NCBI RefSeq assembly: GCF_009720835.1
Contig: NZ_WNKZ01000071.1
Coordinates: forward strand, 1-35,573
DNA length: 35,573 nt
From: Pseudoduganella buxea
Lineage (GTDB): Bacteria > Pseudomonadota > Gammaproteobacteria > Burkholderiales > Burkholderiaceae_D
Direction: 5' to 3'
In this document: one piece after another, positions 8,416 to 15,823 of the stretch
Layout: each line of letters begins with the position of its first letter
Numbering within the stretch: the first letter of the stretch is position 1
Translations under genes and position numbers: made by a program
Notes under the pieces: model-generated
Databases searched by the model: none
What the model saw: the letters and a program-made list of their open reading frames with translations, nothing else
Told to the model about the DNA's origin: nothing

Positions 8416-8483
8416 CGATATCTTTTTTGTTATCGCAGCTGAATTTTTATTCATTGGAAAGATATCGTTGCATTCTCTAACAT
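8416..8483 (+). promoter_or_regulatory. Promoter B with dyad operator, before arabonate dehydratase
   Basis: CGATA-N10-TATCG (8416-8435), 18 bases, TTGGAA (8454-8459), 18 bases, TAACAT (8478-8483). Read on the minus strand, the dyad matches the operator of promoter C at 19 of 20 bases, so it is the same site inverted. An extra half-site-like GATATCG (8461-8467) lies between the -35 and -10 elements. Expected start is near 8490, giving a leader of about 57 bases that contains a CCGGTG/CACCGG stem (8498-8522). Confidence 0.8.
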
Positions 8484-8546
8484 GCTTTCATCGCAGTCCG
8501 GTGAGGATAGTCATGGCACCGGGCCCAGAACAACATGGAGGAATGC

Positions 8547-10289
8547 ATGTCAGAGACAAAGAAAAATGTAAAACTGCGCTCGGCCGAATGGTTCGGCACG
8601 CAGGACAAGAACGGTTTCATGTACCGCAGCTGGATGAAGAACCAGGGCATTCCGGACCATGAATTCCAGGGCAAGCCCATTATCGGCATCTGCAACACCT
8701 GGTCGGAACTGACCCCCTGCAACGCCCACTTCCGCAAGATCGCCGAACACGTCAAGAAGGGCATCATCGAAGCGGGCGGCTGGCCCGTCGAGTTCCCCGT
8801 GTTCTCCAGCGGCGAATCGAACCTGCGTCCCACCGCCATGCTGACCCGTAACCTGGCGTCGATGGACGTCGAGGAATCGATCCGCGGCAACCCGATGGAT
8901 GCCGTCGTGCTGCTGGTCGGCTGCGACAAGACCACCCCCGCGCTGCTGATGGGCGCCGCGTCCTGCGACATTCCCGCCATCGTCGTCACCGGCGGCCCGA
9001 TGCTGAACGGTAAGCTGAACGGCAAGAGCATCGGCTCCGGCACGGCCGTGTGGCAGCTGCACGAGCAGGTCAAGGCCGGCGAAATCACGATGCACGACTT
9101 CCTCGCCGCCGAAGCGGGCCACTCCCGTTCGGCCGGTACCTGCAACACGATGGGCACCGCCTCCACGATGGCCTGCATGGCCGAGGCACTGGGCACGTCG
9201 CTGCCGCACAACGCCGCCATTCCCGCCGTCGACGCGCGCCGCTACGTGCTGGCCCACATGTCGGGCATGCGCATCGTCGACATGGTGTGGGAAGACCTGC
9301 GCCTGTCCAAGATCCTGACCCGCGAAGCCTTCGAGAACGCCATCCGCGTCAATGCCGCCATCGGCGGTTCGACCAACGCCGTCATCCACCTGAAGGCCAT
9401 CGCCGGCCGTATCGGCGTCGACCTGGAACTGGAAGACTGGACCCGCGTCGGCCGCGGCACGCCGACCGTCGTCGACCTGCTGCCGTCGGGCCGCTTCCTG
9501 ATGGAAGAGTTCTACTACGCCGGCGGCCTGCCGGGTGTGCTGCGCCGCCTGGGCGAGAACGACCTGCTGCCGCACAAGGACGCATTGACCGTCAACGGCA
9601 AGACCATCTGGGAAAACAACCTGGATGCACCGATCTACGACGAGGAAGTGATTCGCCCGATCGACAACCCCTTGATCAAGGACGGCGGCATCTGCATCCT
9701 GCGCGGCAACCTGGCGCCACGTGGCGCCGTGCTGAAGCCTTCGGCCGCGTCGCCGCACCTGATGCAGCACCGTGGCCGCGCCATCGTATTCGAGGACTTC
9801 GACCACTACAAGACCCGCATCCTCGACCCGGACCTGGACGTCGACGAAAACTGCGTGCTGGTGATGAAGAACTGCGGCCCGAAAGGCTACCCGGGCATGG
9901 CGGAAGTGGGCAATATGGGCCTGCCGCCGAAGATCCTGGCCAAGGGCATCAAGGACATGGTGCGCATCTCGGATGCGCGCATGAGCGGTACCGCCTACGG
10001 CACCGTCGTGCTGCACGTGGCGCCGGAAGCCATGGCCGGCGGCCCGCTGGGCATCGTCAAGGACGGCGACATGATCTCGCTGGACTGCGCCGGCGGCAAG
10101 CTGGACCTGGAAATCTCGGAAGAAGAGATGCGCCAGCGCCTGGCCGACCGGGCCGAGACGCAGGTGGCGGGTGCCAAGTCGGGCTACCAGCAGCTGTATA
10201 TCGACCACGTGCTGCAGGCCGACCAGGGCTGCGACTTCGACTTCCTCGTCGGCATGCGCGGTTCCGCAGTGCCGAAGCATTCCCACTAA
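8547..10289 (+). CDS. L-arabonate dehydratase (IlvD/Edd family)
   Basis: A 580-residue iron-sulfur dehydratase that would convert L-arabonate to 2-keto-3-deoxy-L-arabonate. The cluster cysteines are visible as Cys58 (LTPCN), Cys126 (VGCDKT) and Cys199 (GTCNTM), and the proposed catalytic serine as Ser480 (ARMSGTAYG). This spacing matches the characterised Rhizobium arabinonate dehydratase rather than IlvD proper. The true start is the ATG at 8547, because GGAGGA (8537-8542) lies four bases before it; an ATG at 8535 would overlap that site. It is the first gene after promoter B and leads the arabinose oxidation genes. Related members act on D-xylonate, D-fuconate or D-gluconate, so the substrate rests partly on context. 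Confidence 0.88.
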   Translation: MSETKKNVKLRSAEWFGTQDKNGFMYRSWMKNQGIPDHEFQGKPIIGICNTWSELTPCNAHFRKIAEHVKKGIIEAGGWPVEFPVFSSGESNLRPTAMLTRNLASMDVEESIRGNPMDAVVLLVGCDKTTPALLMGAASCDIPAIVVTGGPMLNGKLNGKSIGSGTAVWQLHEQVKAGEITMHDFLAAEAGHSRSAGTCNTMGTASTMACMAEALGTSLPHNAAIPAVDARRYVLAHMSGMRIVDMVWEDLRLSKILTREAFENAIRVNAAIGGSTNAVIHLKAIAGRIGVDLELEDWTRVGRGTPTVVDLLPSGRFLMEEFYYAGGLPGVLRRLGENDLLPHKDALTVNGKTIWENNLDAPIYDEEVIRPIDNPLIKDGGICILRGNLAPRGAVLKPSAASPHLMQHRGRAIVFEDFDHYKTRILDPDLDVDENCVLVMKNCGPKGYPGMAEVGNMGLPPKILAKGIKDMVRISDARMSGTAYGTVVLHVAPEAMAGGPLGIVKDGDMISLDCAGGKLDLEISEEEMRQRLADRAETQVAGAKSGYQQLYIDHVLQADQGCDFDFLVGMRGSAVPKHSH

Positions 10290-10304
10290 TTCAGAAGAAC
10301 GACA

Positions 10305-10340
10305 GCGACACGACCTGGCCAGCGCGCCCGGTCGTGTCGC
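10305..10340 (+). other. Intercistronic hairpin with perfect 11-bp stem
   Basis: GCGACACGACC (10305-10315) pairs fully with GGTCGTGTCGC (10330-10340) around a 14-base loop. There is no T tract. It fills the gap between the dehydratase and FAH-type genes, so it is more likely an mRNA stability or processing element than a terminator. Confidence 0.55.
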
Positions 10341-10359
10341 ATGCCTTCAAGGAGATAGC

Positions 10360-11337
10360 ATGCTGCTAGTTCAATTCAAGTCCGGCGACAGCCGCCACGT
10401 CGGCATCCTGGAGCAGGACACCATCCGCGTCATCGACGGCTACACCACCACCTACGCGCTGGCCCAGGCGGCCATTCGCGGCAAGCACAAGCTGGCCGAA
10501 CTGGCCCAGGCCTCCGCCGGCGCCACTACCTTTGCTTTTGCCGACGTCACGCCGCTGCCGCCGCTGGACCACGAAGACCCGGCCCACTGCTACGTCACGG
10601 GCACGGGCCTGACCCACCTGGGCAGCGCGGACGCACGCGATGCCATGCACAAGAAGATCGGCGGCGACGTCGAGACCCTGTCGGACTCGATGAAGATGTT
10701 CCGCCTCGGCGTCGAAGGCGGCAAGCCTGCTGCCGGCACGGCCGGCGCCCAGCCGGAATGGTTCTACAAGGGCGACGGCTCGATCGTCGCCGCCAGCGGC
10801 CAGACCCTGGCCATGCCCGACTTTGCGCTGGACGGCGGCGAAGAGCCGGAGATCGCCGGCCTGTACGTGATCGGCGACGACGGCCAGCCTTACCGCGTCG
10901 GCTACGCCATCGGCAATGAATTCTCCGACCACGTGACGGAACGCCAGAACTACCTGTACCTGGCCCACTCGAAGCTGCGCGTGTGCGGCGTCGGCCCGGC
11001 CCTGCTGGTGGGCGAGCTGCCCGACCATATCGACGGCGTCTCGCGCGTCCTGGATGCCGGCGGCAAGGTGCGTTGGGAGAAGGCCTTTGTCAGTGGCGAA
11101 AAGAACATGTCGCACACCATCGCCAACCTGGAACACCACCACTTCAAGTACGACCTGTTCAAGCGTCCCGGCGACGTGCACGTGCACTTCTTCGGCACCG
11201 CCACCCTGAGCTTTGCCGACAACGTCCAGGTGGCGCCAGGCGAAACCTTCGAGATCGAAGCCCCCGCATTCGGCCCGGCACTGCGCAACACGCTGACCGT
11301 CATTGAAACCAACGTCGCACAGGTAACCGCATTATGA
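10360..11337 (+). CDS. FAH-superfamily protein, GguC/AraD1 type; likely 2-keto-3-deoxy-L-arabonate dehydratase
   Basis: A 325-residue member of the fumarylacetoacetate-hydrolase superfamily. Probable metal ligands are Glu162 and Glu164 (EEPE) and Glu187 in GYAIGNEFSDHV, where the superfamily more often has Asp. The N-terminal half and VTGTGLTHLGSADARDAM are typical of GguC-like proteins found next to sugar importers and arabinose genes. The start at 10360 has AAGGAGA at 10349. It overlaps the next gene by four bases (ATGA). Lying between arabonate dehydratase and ketoglutaric semialdehyde dehydrogenase, it most likely performs the second dehydration, a step done by a DapA-type enzyme in Azospirillum. 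An aldolase-type reaction is the alternative. Confidence 0.8.
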   Translation: MLLVQFKSGDSRHVGILEQDTIRVIDGYTTTYALAQAAIRGKHKLAELAQASAGATTFAFADVTPLPPLDHEDPAHCYVTGTGLTHLGSADARDAMHKKIGGDVETLSDSMKMFRLGVEGGKPAAGTAGAQPEWFYKGDGSIVAASGQTLAMPDFALDGGEEPEIAGLYVIGDDGQPYRVGYAIGNEFSDHVTERQNYLYLAHSKLRVCGVGPALLVGELPDHIDGVSRVLDAGGKVRWEKAFVSGEKNMSHTIANLEHHHFKYDLFKRPGDVHVHFFGTATLSFADNVQVAPGETFEIEAPAFGPALRNTLTVIETNVAQVTAL

Positions 11338-12917
11338 GCAACCAAGTCAACATCACCGGCGAAGCGCTGATCGGCGGCGTCGCCGTCAAGGGCACTGGCA
11401 ACCACTTCAAGGCCTTCGACCCGAGCAAGCGCGAACAGCTGGAACCGGCCTTCTACGCGGTCGACGAAGAACAGATCGACCAGGCCTGCCGCCTGGCGGC
11501 CGAGGCATTCGACACCTTCCGCGCCACGTCGAACGAAGAACGCGCGCGCTTCCTGGAAACCGTGGGCGAGCAGATCCTCGCCCTGGGCGACGAGCTGGTG
11601 CAGCGCGCGTCGATGGAGTCGGGCCTGCCGCGCGTGCGCATCGAAGGCGAGCGTAGCCGCACCGTCAATCAGCTCAAGTTGTTCGCCGAGCTGCTGCGCG
11701 AAGGCTCGTGGGCCGACGTGCGCATCGACAGCCCGCTGCCGGAACGCACCCCGCCACGGCCGGACCTGCGTCTGCGCATGATCGGCCTGGGCCCGGTCGC
11801 CGTGTTCGCGGCGTCGAACTTCCCGCTGGCCTTCTCTGTGGCGGGCGGCGACACGGCATCGGCCTTCGCGGCCGGCTGCCCCGTCGTGCTGAAGGCGCAC
11901 TCCGCGCACCCGGGCACGTCCGAGCTGGTGGCACGCGCCGTTGTCAAGGCGGTCGAGATGTGCAAGCTGCCGGCCGGCGTGTTCGCACTGCTGACGGGCA
12001 CGGGCCGCCATATCGGCCAGGGCCTGGTGGCCCATCCGGCCATCCAGGCGGTCGGTTTCACCGGCTCGCGCGGCGGCGGCACGGCCCTGATGGCCGTCGC
12101 GGCGGGCCGTCCGCAGCCGATTCCCGTGTACGCGGAAATGAGCAGCATCAATCCCGTGTTCCTGCTGCCGGGCGCGATGGCCGCCCGCGGCGAGCAGATC
12201 GCCCAGCAGTTCGCCCAGTCGCTGACGATGGGCGTGGGCCAGTTCTGCACCAATCCCGGCCTCGTGCTGGGCATCGCCGGCCCGGAATTCGACGCCTTCG
12301 CCAAATCGGCGGCGGCCGCGCTGGAAAGCGTGCCCGGCGCGCCGATGCTCACGCCAGGCATCGCCGGCAGCTACCAGGAAGGCATCCAGACCCTGGCCGG
12401 TCAAGGCTGCGTGAAGACCTTGGCCCTGGCTGCGCAGGAAGAAGGTCGCGGCGCCCCGGCGCTGTTCGCCACCACGGCCGCCTCGTTCCTGACCGAGCAG
12501 GCACTGCACGGTGAAGTGTTCGGTCCCGCTTCGCTGCTGGTGGCCTGCAAGGACGTCGCCGAGATGCGCGCCGTCACCGAGCACCTGGAAGGCCAGCTGA
12601 CGGCCACCCTGCAGCTCGAGGACAGCGATATCGACGCCGCGCGCGAACTGCTGCCGGCGCTGGAGCGCAAGGTCGGCCGCATCCTGGCCAACGGCTTCCC
12701 GACCGGCGTCGAGGTATCGACGGCCATGGTGCACGGCGGCCCGTTCCCGGCCACGGCGGATGGCCGCAGCACGTCCGTGGGCACGGCGGCGATCACGCGC
12801 TTCCTGCGCCCGGTCTGCTACCAGAACCTGCCGCAGGCGCTGCTGCCGGAAGTGCTGCGCGACGGGAACCCGCAGGGCATCTGGCGCCGCACCGATGGTG
12901 TGCTGGGCAAGGCTTGA
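11334..12917 (+). CDS. Alpha-ketoglutaric semialdehyde dehydrogenase
   Basis: A 527-residue aldehyde dehydrogenase that would oxidise 2-oxoglutaric semialdehyde to 2-oxoglutarate with NAD(P)+, the last step of non-phosphorylative pentose breakdown. Visible are the cofactor-site region GPVAVFAASNFPLAFSVAGG, the general base Glu268 (YAEMSS) and the nucleophile Cys305 (GQFCTNPG). The overall form (N-terminal GEALIGG, C-terminal GGPFPATADGRSTSVG and FLRPVCYQNLP) is that of the KGSADH branch of the superfamily. It is translationally coupled to the preceding gene by a four-base overlap. Family is firm; NAD versus NADP use cannot be told. Confidence 0.9.
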   Translation: MSNQVNITGEALIGGVAVKGTGNHFKAFDPSKREQLEPAFYAVDEEQIDQACRLAAEAFDTFRATSNEERARFLETVGEQILALGDELVQRASMESGLPRVRIEGERSRTVNQLKLFAELLREGSWADVRIDSPLPERTPPRPDLRLRMIGLGPVAVFAASNFPLAFSVAGGDTASAFAAGCPVVLKAHSAHPGTSELVARAVVKAVEMCKLPAGVFALLTGTGRHIGQGLVAHPAIQAVGFTGSRGGGTALMAVAAGRPQPIPVYAEMSSINPVFLLPGAMAARGEQIAQQFAQSLTMGVGQFCTNPGLVLGIAGPEFDAFAKSAAAALESVPGAPMLTPGIAGSYQEGIQTLAGQGCVKTLALAAQEEGRGAPALFATTAASFLTEQALHGEVFGPASLLVACKDVAEMRAVTEHLEGQLTATLQLEDSDIDAARELLPALERKVGRILANGFPTGVEVSTAMVHGGPFPATADGRSTSVGTAAITRFLRPVCYQNLPQALLPEVLRDGNPQGIWRRTDGVLGKA

Positions 12918-12951
12918 ACGGTAAAATCAAAAAATCAATAAGGGAGACACT

Positions 12952-13719
12952 ATGACTGAGTTGGCCAAGTTCGGCAGCCTGCGCGGCAAGCGCGTATTCG
13001 TCACGGGCGGCGGCACCGGCATCGGTGAAGCCATCGTCGAGACGTACGCGCAGCAGGGCGCGATCGTCGCCTTCGTGGACATCGCGCAGGAGGCCAGCCT
13101 GGCGCTGGTCGAGCGCATCAAGGCGGCCGGCCACCCGGCCCCCGTGTACCGCTACTGCGACATCACCGACATCCCGGCGCTGCAGGCCGCCATTGCCGAA
13201 CTGGCGGCGCAGGTGGGCGACTTCGACATCCTCGTCAACAACGCCGCCAACGACCAGCGCCACAAGCCGGAAGAGGTCACGCTGGAATACTGGAACGAGC
13301 GCATCGCCATCAACCAGCGCCCCATGTTCTTCACCTGCCAGTCGGTCCTGGCCGGCATGAAGGCAAAGGGCGGCGGCTCGATCATCAACATCAGCTCGAT
13401 GTCCTGGCACGCCAAGAACGGTGGCTACCCCGTCTACGGCACCACCAAGGCCGCCGTCATCGGCCTGACGCGCTGCCTGGCGCGCGATTTCGGCCCCTAC
13501 GGCATCCGCGTCAATACCGTGACGCCAGGCTGGGTCATGACGCAGCGCCAGATCGACCTGTGGGTCGACGACGCGGCCGAAGTGGAAATCAAGAAGGCGC
13601 AATGCCTGCCGGGCAAGCTGATGCCCGAGCACGTGGCGTCGATGATCCTGTTCCTGGGCGCCGACGACAGCGCCATGTGCACGGGCCAGGAATTCATCGT
13701 GGACGCCGGCTGGGTCTAA
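12952..13719 (+). CDS. SDR-family sugar 1-dehydrogenase (likely L-arabinose / D-galactose)
   Basis: A 255-residue classical short-chain dehydrogenase. The cofactor motif TGGGTGIG, NNAAN, catalytic Ser149, Tyr162 and Lys166 (YGTTK) and the C-terminal GQEFIVDAGWV are all present. The start has GGGAGA at 12941. In a set with arabonate dehydratase and KGSADH it should oxidise L-arabinose at C1 to the lactone; related SDR enzymes act on D-galactose in rhizobia, whereas Azospirillum uses an unrelated Gfo/Idh enzyme. It comes after the downstream-step genes, 34 bases behind KGSADH. No lactonase gene follows. The substrate is inferred from the neighbours. Confidence 0.8.
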   Translation: MTELAKFGSLRGKRVFVTGGGTGIGEAIVETYAQQGAIVAFVDIAQEASLALVERIKAAGHPAPVYRYCDITDIPALQAAIAELAAQVGDFDILVNNAANDQRHKPEEVTLEYWNERIAINQRPMFFTCQSVLAGMKAKGGGSIINISSMSWHAKNGGYPVYGTTKAAVIGLTRCLARDFGPYGIRVNTVTPGWVMTQRQIDLWVDDAAEVEIKKAQCLPGKLMPEHVASMILFLGADDSAMCTGQEFIVDAGWV

Positions 13720-13735
13720 GCCGCATGCAGTTCAG

Positions 13736-13776
13736 CCCGTGTCCACCGTGGGGTCAGACCCGCCGGTGGACACGGG
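13736..13776 (+). repeat. Nested palindromic repeat, copy 1
   Basis: Outer arms CCCGTGTCCACC (13736-13747) and GGTGGACACGGG (13765-13776) pair perfectly, and between them lies GGGTCAGACCC, itself a palindrome. It sits in the gap between the SDR and GH97 genes. Two related copies at 19990 and 20116 point to a dispersed REP-like element. Confidence 0.75.
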
Positions 13777-13848
13777 CCCATCCGTAGTTTCCGTTCGCTG
13801 TACGCCGCCGGTGGTTTTCGACCGCGCGGCGCTTTCACCGTTACGACT

Positions 13849-15765
13849 ATGAATCTGATCCGCATTCTCGGCGTGGCCGCCTGGGCCGCCACACCCTTCG
13901 CCCTGGCCCAGCCGGCCGACACCGTCGCCAGCCCGGACGGCAAGCTGGCCGTCACTGTCGCCAGCGCCGACAACGGCACTATCACCTACGGCATCAGCCG
14001 CGACGGCAAGCCCGTGCTGGGCGGCTCCGCCCTGGGCCTCGTCTTCGACGGCGCCGACCTGGCGTCGAAGCTGACGCCGGAAGGCAGCACGGCTCCGCAG
14101 CGCGTCACGGACAACTACGAACTGGTCTCCGGCAAGCGCCGCCACGTCAGCTATGCCGCCAACGAGCGCACCTGGCGCTACGTCAATCCGGCCAGGCAGG
14201 CGCTGGCCGTGACGTTCCGCGTGTCCAACGACGGCGTGGCGTTCCGCTACCAGGCCAGCGGCGACAAGCTGGCCTTCCGCACGGAGGCGACGACGTTCGC
14301 GCTGCCGGCCGGATCGAAGGCGTGGCTGCAGCCGATGTCGGTGGCCAAGACCGGCTACCAGCGTACCAACCCTTCGTACGAGGAGCACTACCGCATGGAC
14401 ATCCCCGTCGGCACCGCCTCGCCGCTGGCGGCCGGCTGGGTGTTCCCGGCCCTGTTCCGCACGGGCGACACGTGGGTTGCGCTGACGGAAGCGGGCATGG
14501 ACGGCAGCTTCCACGCGTCGCGCCTGCAGGCCGACTCCCCTGGTGGTGTCTACCGCATCGGCGGCCCGGCGCCGGAAGAGACGTACACCAACGGCGCCCT
14601 GCTGGCGTCGAGCCAGGGCAGCATGACGACGCCGTGGCGCGTGCTGGCCATCGGCTCGCTTGCCACTGTCGTGGATTCGACCCTCGGCACCGACCTGGCC
14701 GCGCCCGCGCCCGCCCAGATTCCCGCCTGGGTCAAGCCGGGCCACTCGTCGTGGAGCTGGGCCATCCTGAAGGACGACTTCACCAACTTCGACACGCAAA
14801 AGCAGTTCATCGACTACGCGGCGGCCATGAAGTGGGACTACACACTGGTCGACGCCTATTGGGACAAGAAGATCGGCTACGACAAGCTGAAGGCGCTGGC
14901 CACGTACGCCACGTCGAAGAATATCGGCCTGCTGGCCTGGTACAACTCGGCCGGCGCCTGGAACGACACCGACATGACGCCGCGCGACCGCATGCTGACG
15001 CATGAGAGCCGCGTGGCCGAGTTCAAGCGCCTGCGCGAAATGGGCGTGAAGGGCATCAAGGTCGACTTTTTCGGCGGCGACGGCCAGTCGATGATCCGCT
15101 ACTACACGGAGATCCTGAAGGACGCGTATGACGCGCAACTGCTGGTGAACTTCCATGGTGCGACCTTGCCGCGCGGCTGGTCGCGCACGTGGCCCAACCT
15201 GCTGACGGCCGAAGCCGTGCGCGGATTCGAGTTCACCACCTTCACGCAGGAAGACCAGGACGCCATCGCACCGCATGCGGCCATGCTGCCGTTCACGCGC
15301 AACCTGTTCGACCCGATGGACTTCACGCCGTTGGCCTTCGGCGACATCCCGAAGATCAGGCGCACCACGCGCAACGGCTTCGAGCTGGCCGAGTCGGTGC
15401 TGTTCGTATCGGGCATCCAGCACTTTGCCGAGATCCCGCAGGGCATGGCCCCCGTGCCGGAATACGTCAAGGCCTTGCTGAGGGACCTGCCGCGCAGCTG
15501 GGACGACAGCCGTTTCATCGCCGGCGTGCCGGGCCAGTATGCCGTCATCGCCCGCAAGGCCGGCAACAGCTGGTACGTGGCGGGCATCAACGCCCAGGAC
15601 ACGGAGCAGGCTTTGGCGCTGGACCTGTCCTTCATCCAGGGGGCAGGGCAACTCGTCACGGACGGCGCCGGCGAGCGGCAATTCAGCAAGGCCGCCCTGA
15701 GCGCCGGCAAGTCGGTCGGCATCAAGGTCAAGGCCAAGAGCGGCTTTGTCGCCGTATTCAACTAG
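13849..15765 (+). CDS. GH97 glycosidase, retaining type (alpha-galactosidase / beta-L-arabinopyranosidase-like)
   Basis: A 638-residue exported enzyme with a signal peptide cut after about Ala20 (FALA). It has the N-terminal GH97 beta-sandwich (SPDGKLAVTV, ISRDGKPVL, VTFRVSNDGVAFRY), the catalytic barrel (about 280-540) and a C-terminal beta domain. The motif GIKVDFFGGDGQ puts an Asp (406) at the retaining nucleophile position and LLTAEAV a Glu (455) at the likely acid/base, unlike inverting SusB-type members that use Glu. Retaining GH97 enzymes are alpha-galactosidases, some also active on beta-L-arabinopyranosides, which would suit this locus. No Shine-Dalgarno site precedes the start, and repeat copy 1 lies upstream. 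Specificity is unproven. Confidence 0.85.
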   Translation: MNLIRILGVAAWAATPFALAQPADTVASPDGKLAVTVASADNGTITYGISRDGKPVLGGSALGLVFDGADLASKLTPEGSTAPQRVTDNYELVSGKRRHVSYAANERTWRYVNPARQALAVTFRVSNDGVAFRYQASGDKLAFRTEATTFALPAGSKAWLQPMSVAKTGYQRTNPSYEEHYRMDIPVGTASPLAAGWVFPALFRTGDTWVALTEAGMDGSFHASRLQADSPGGVYRIGGPAPEETYTNGALLASSQGSMTTPWRVLAIGSLATVVDSTLGTDLAAPAPAQIPAWVKPGHSSWSWAILKDDFTNFDTQKQFIDYAAAMKWDYTLVDAYWDKKIGYDKLKALATYATSKNIGLLAWYNSAGAWNDTDMTPRDRMLTHESRVAEFKRLREMGVKGIKVDFFGGDGQSMIRYYTEILKDAYDAQLLVNFHGATLPRGWSRTWPNLLTAEAVRGFEFTTFTQEDQDAIAPHAAMLPFTRNLFDPMDFTPLAFGDIPKIRRTTRNGFELAESVLFVSGIQHFAEIPQGMAPVPEYVKALLRDLPRSWDDSRFIAGVPGQYAVIARKAGNSWYVAGINAQDTEQALALDLSFIQGAGQLVTDGAGERQFSKAALSAGKSVGIKVKAKSGFVAVFN

Positions 15766-15823
15766 ATCAGATCAGTCAGTTCAGGCAGTACCCGGTATTC
15801 AAATAAAAAAGGAGACGAAGCAC

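Noticed and set aside
13739..13773. Palindromic repeats as CRISPR units
   Set aside because: Only three copies, far apart and in both orientations, with no regular spacers or cas genes.
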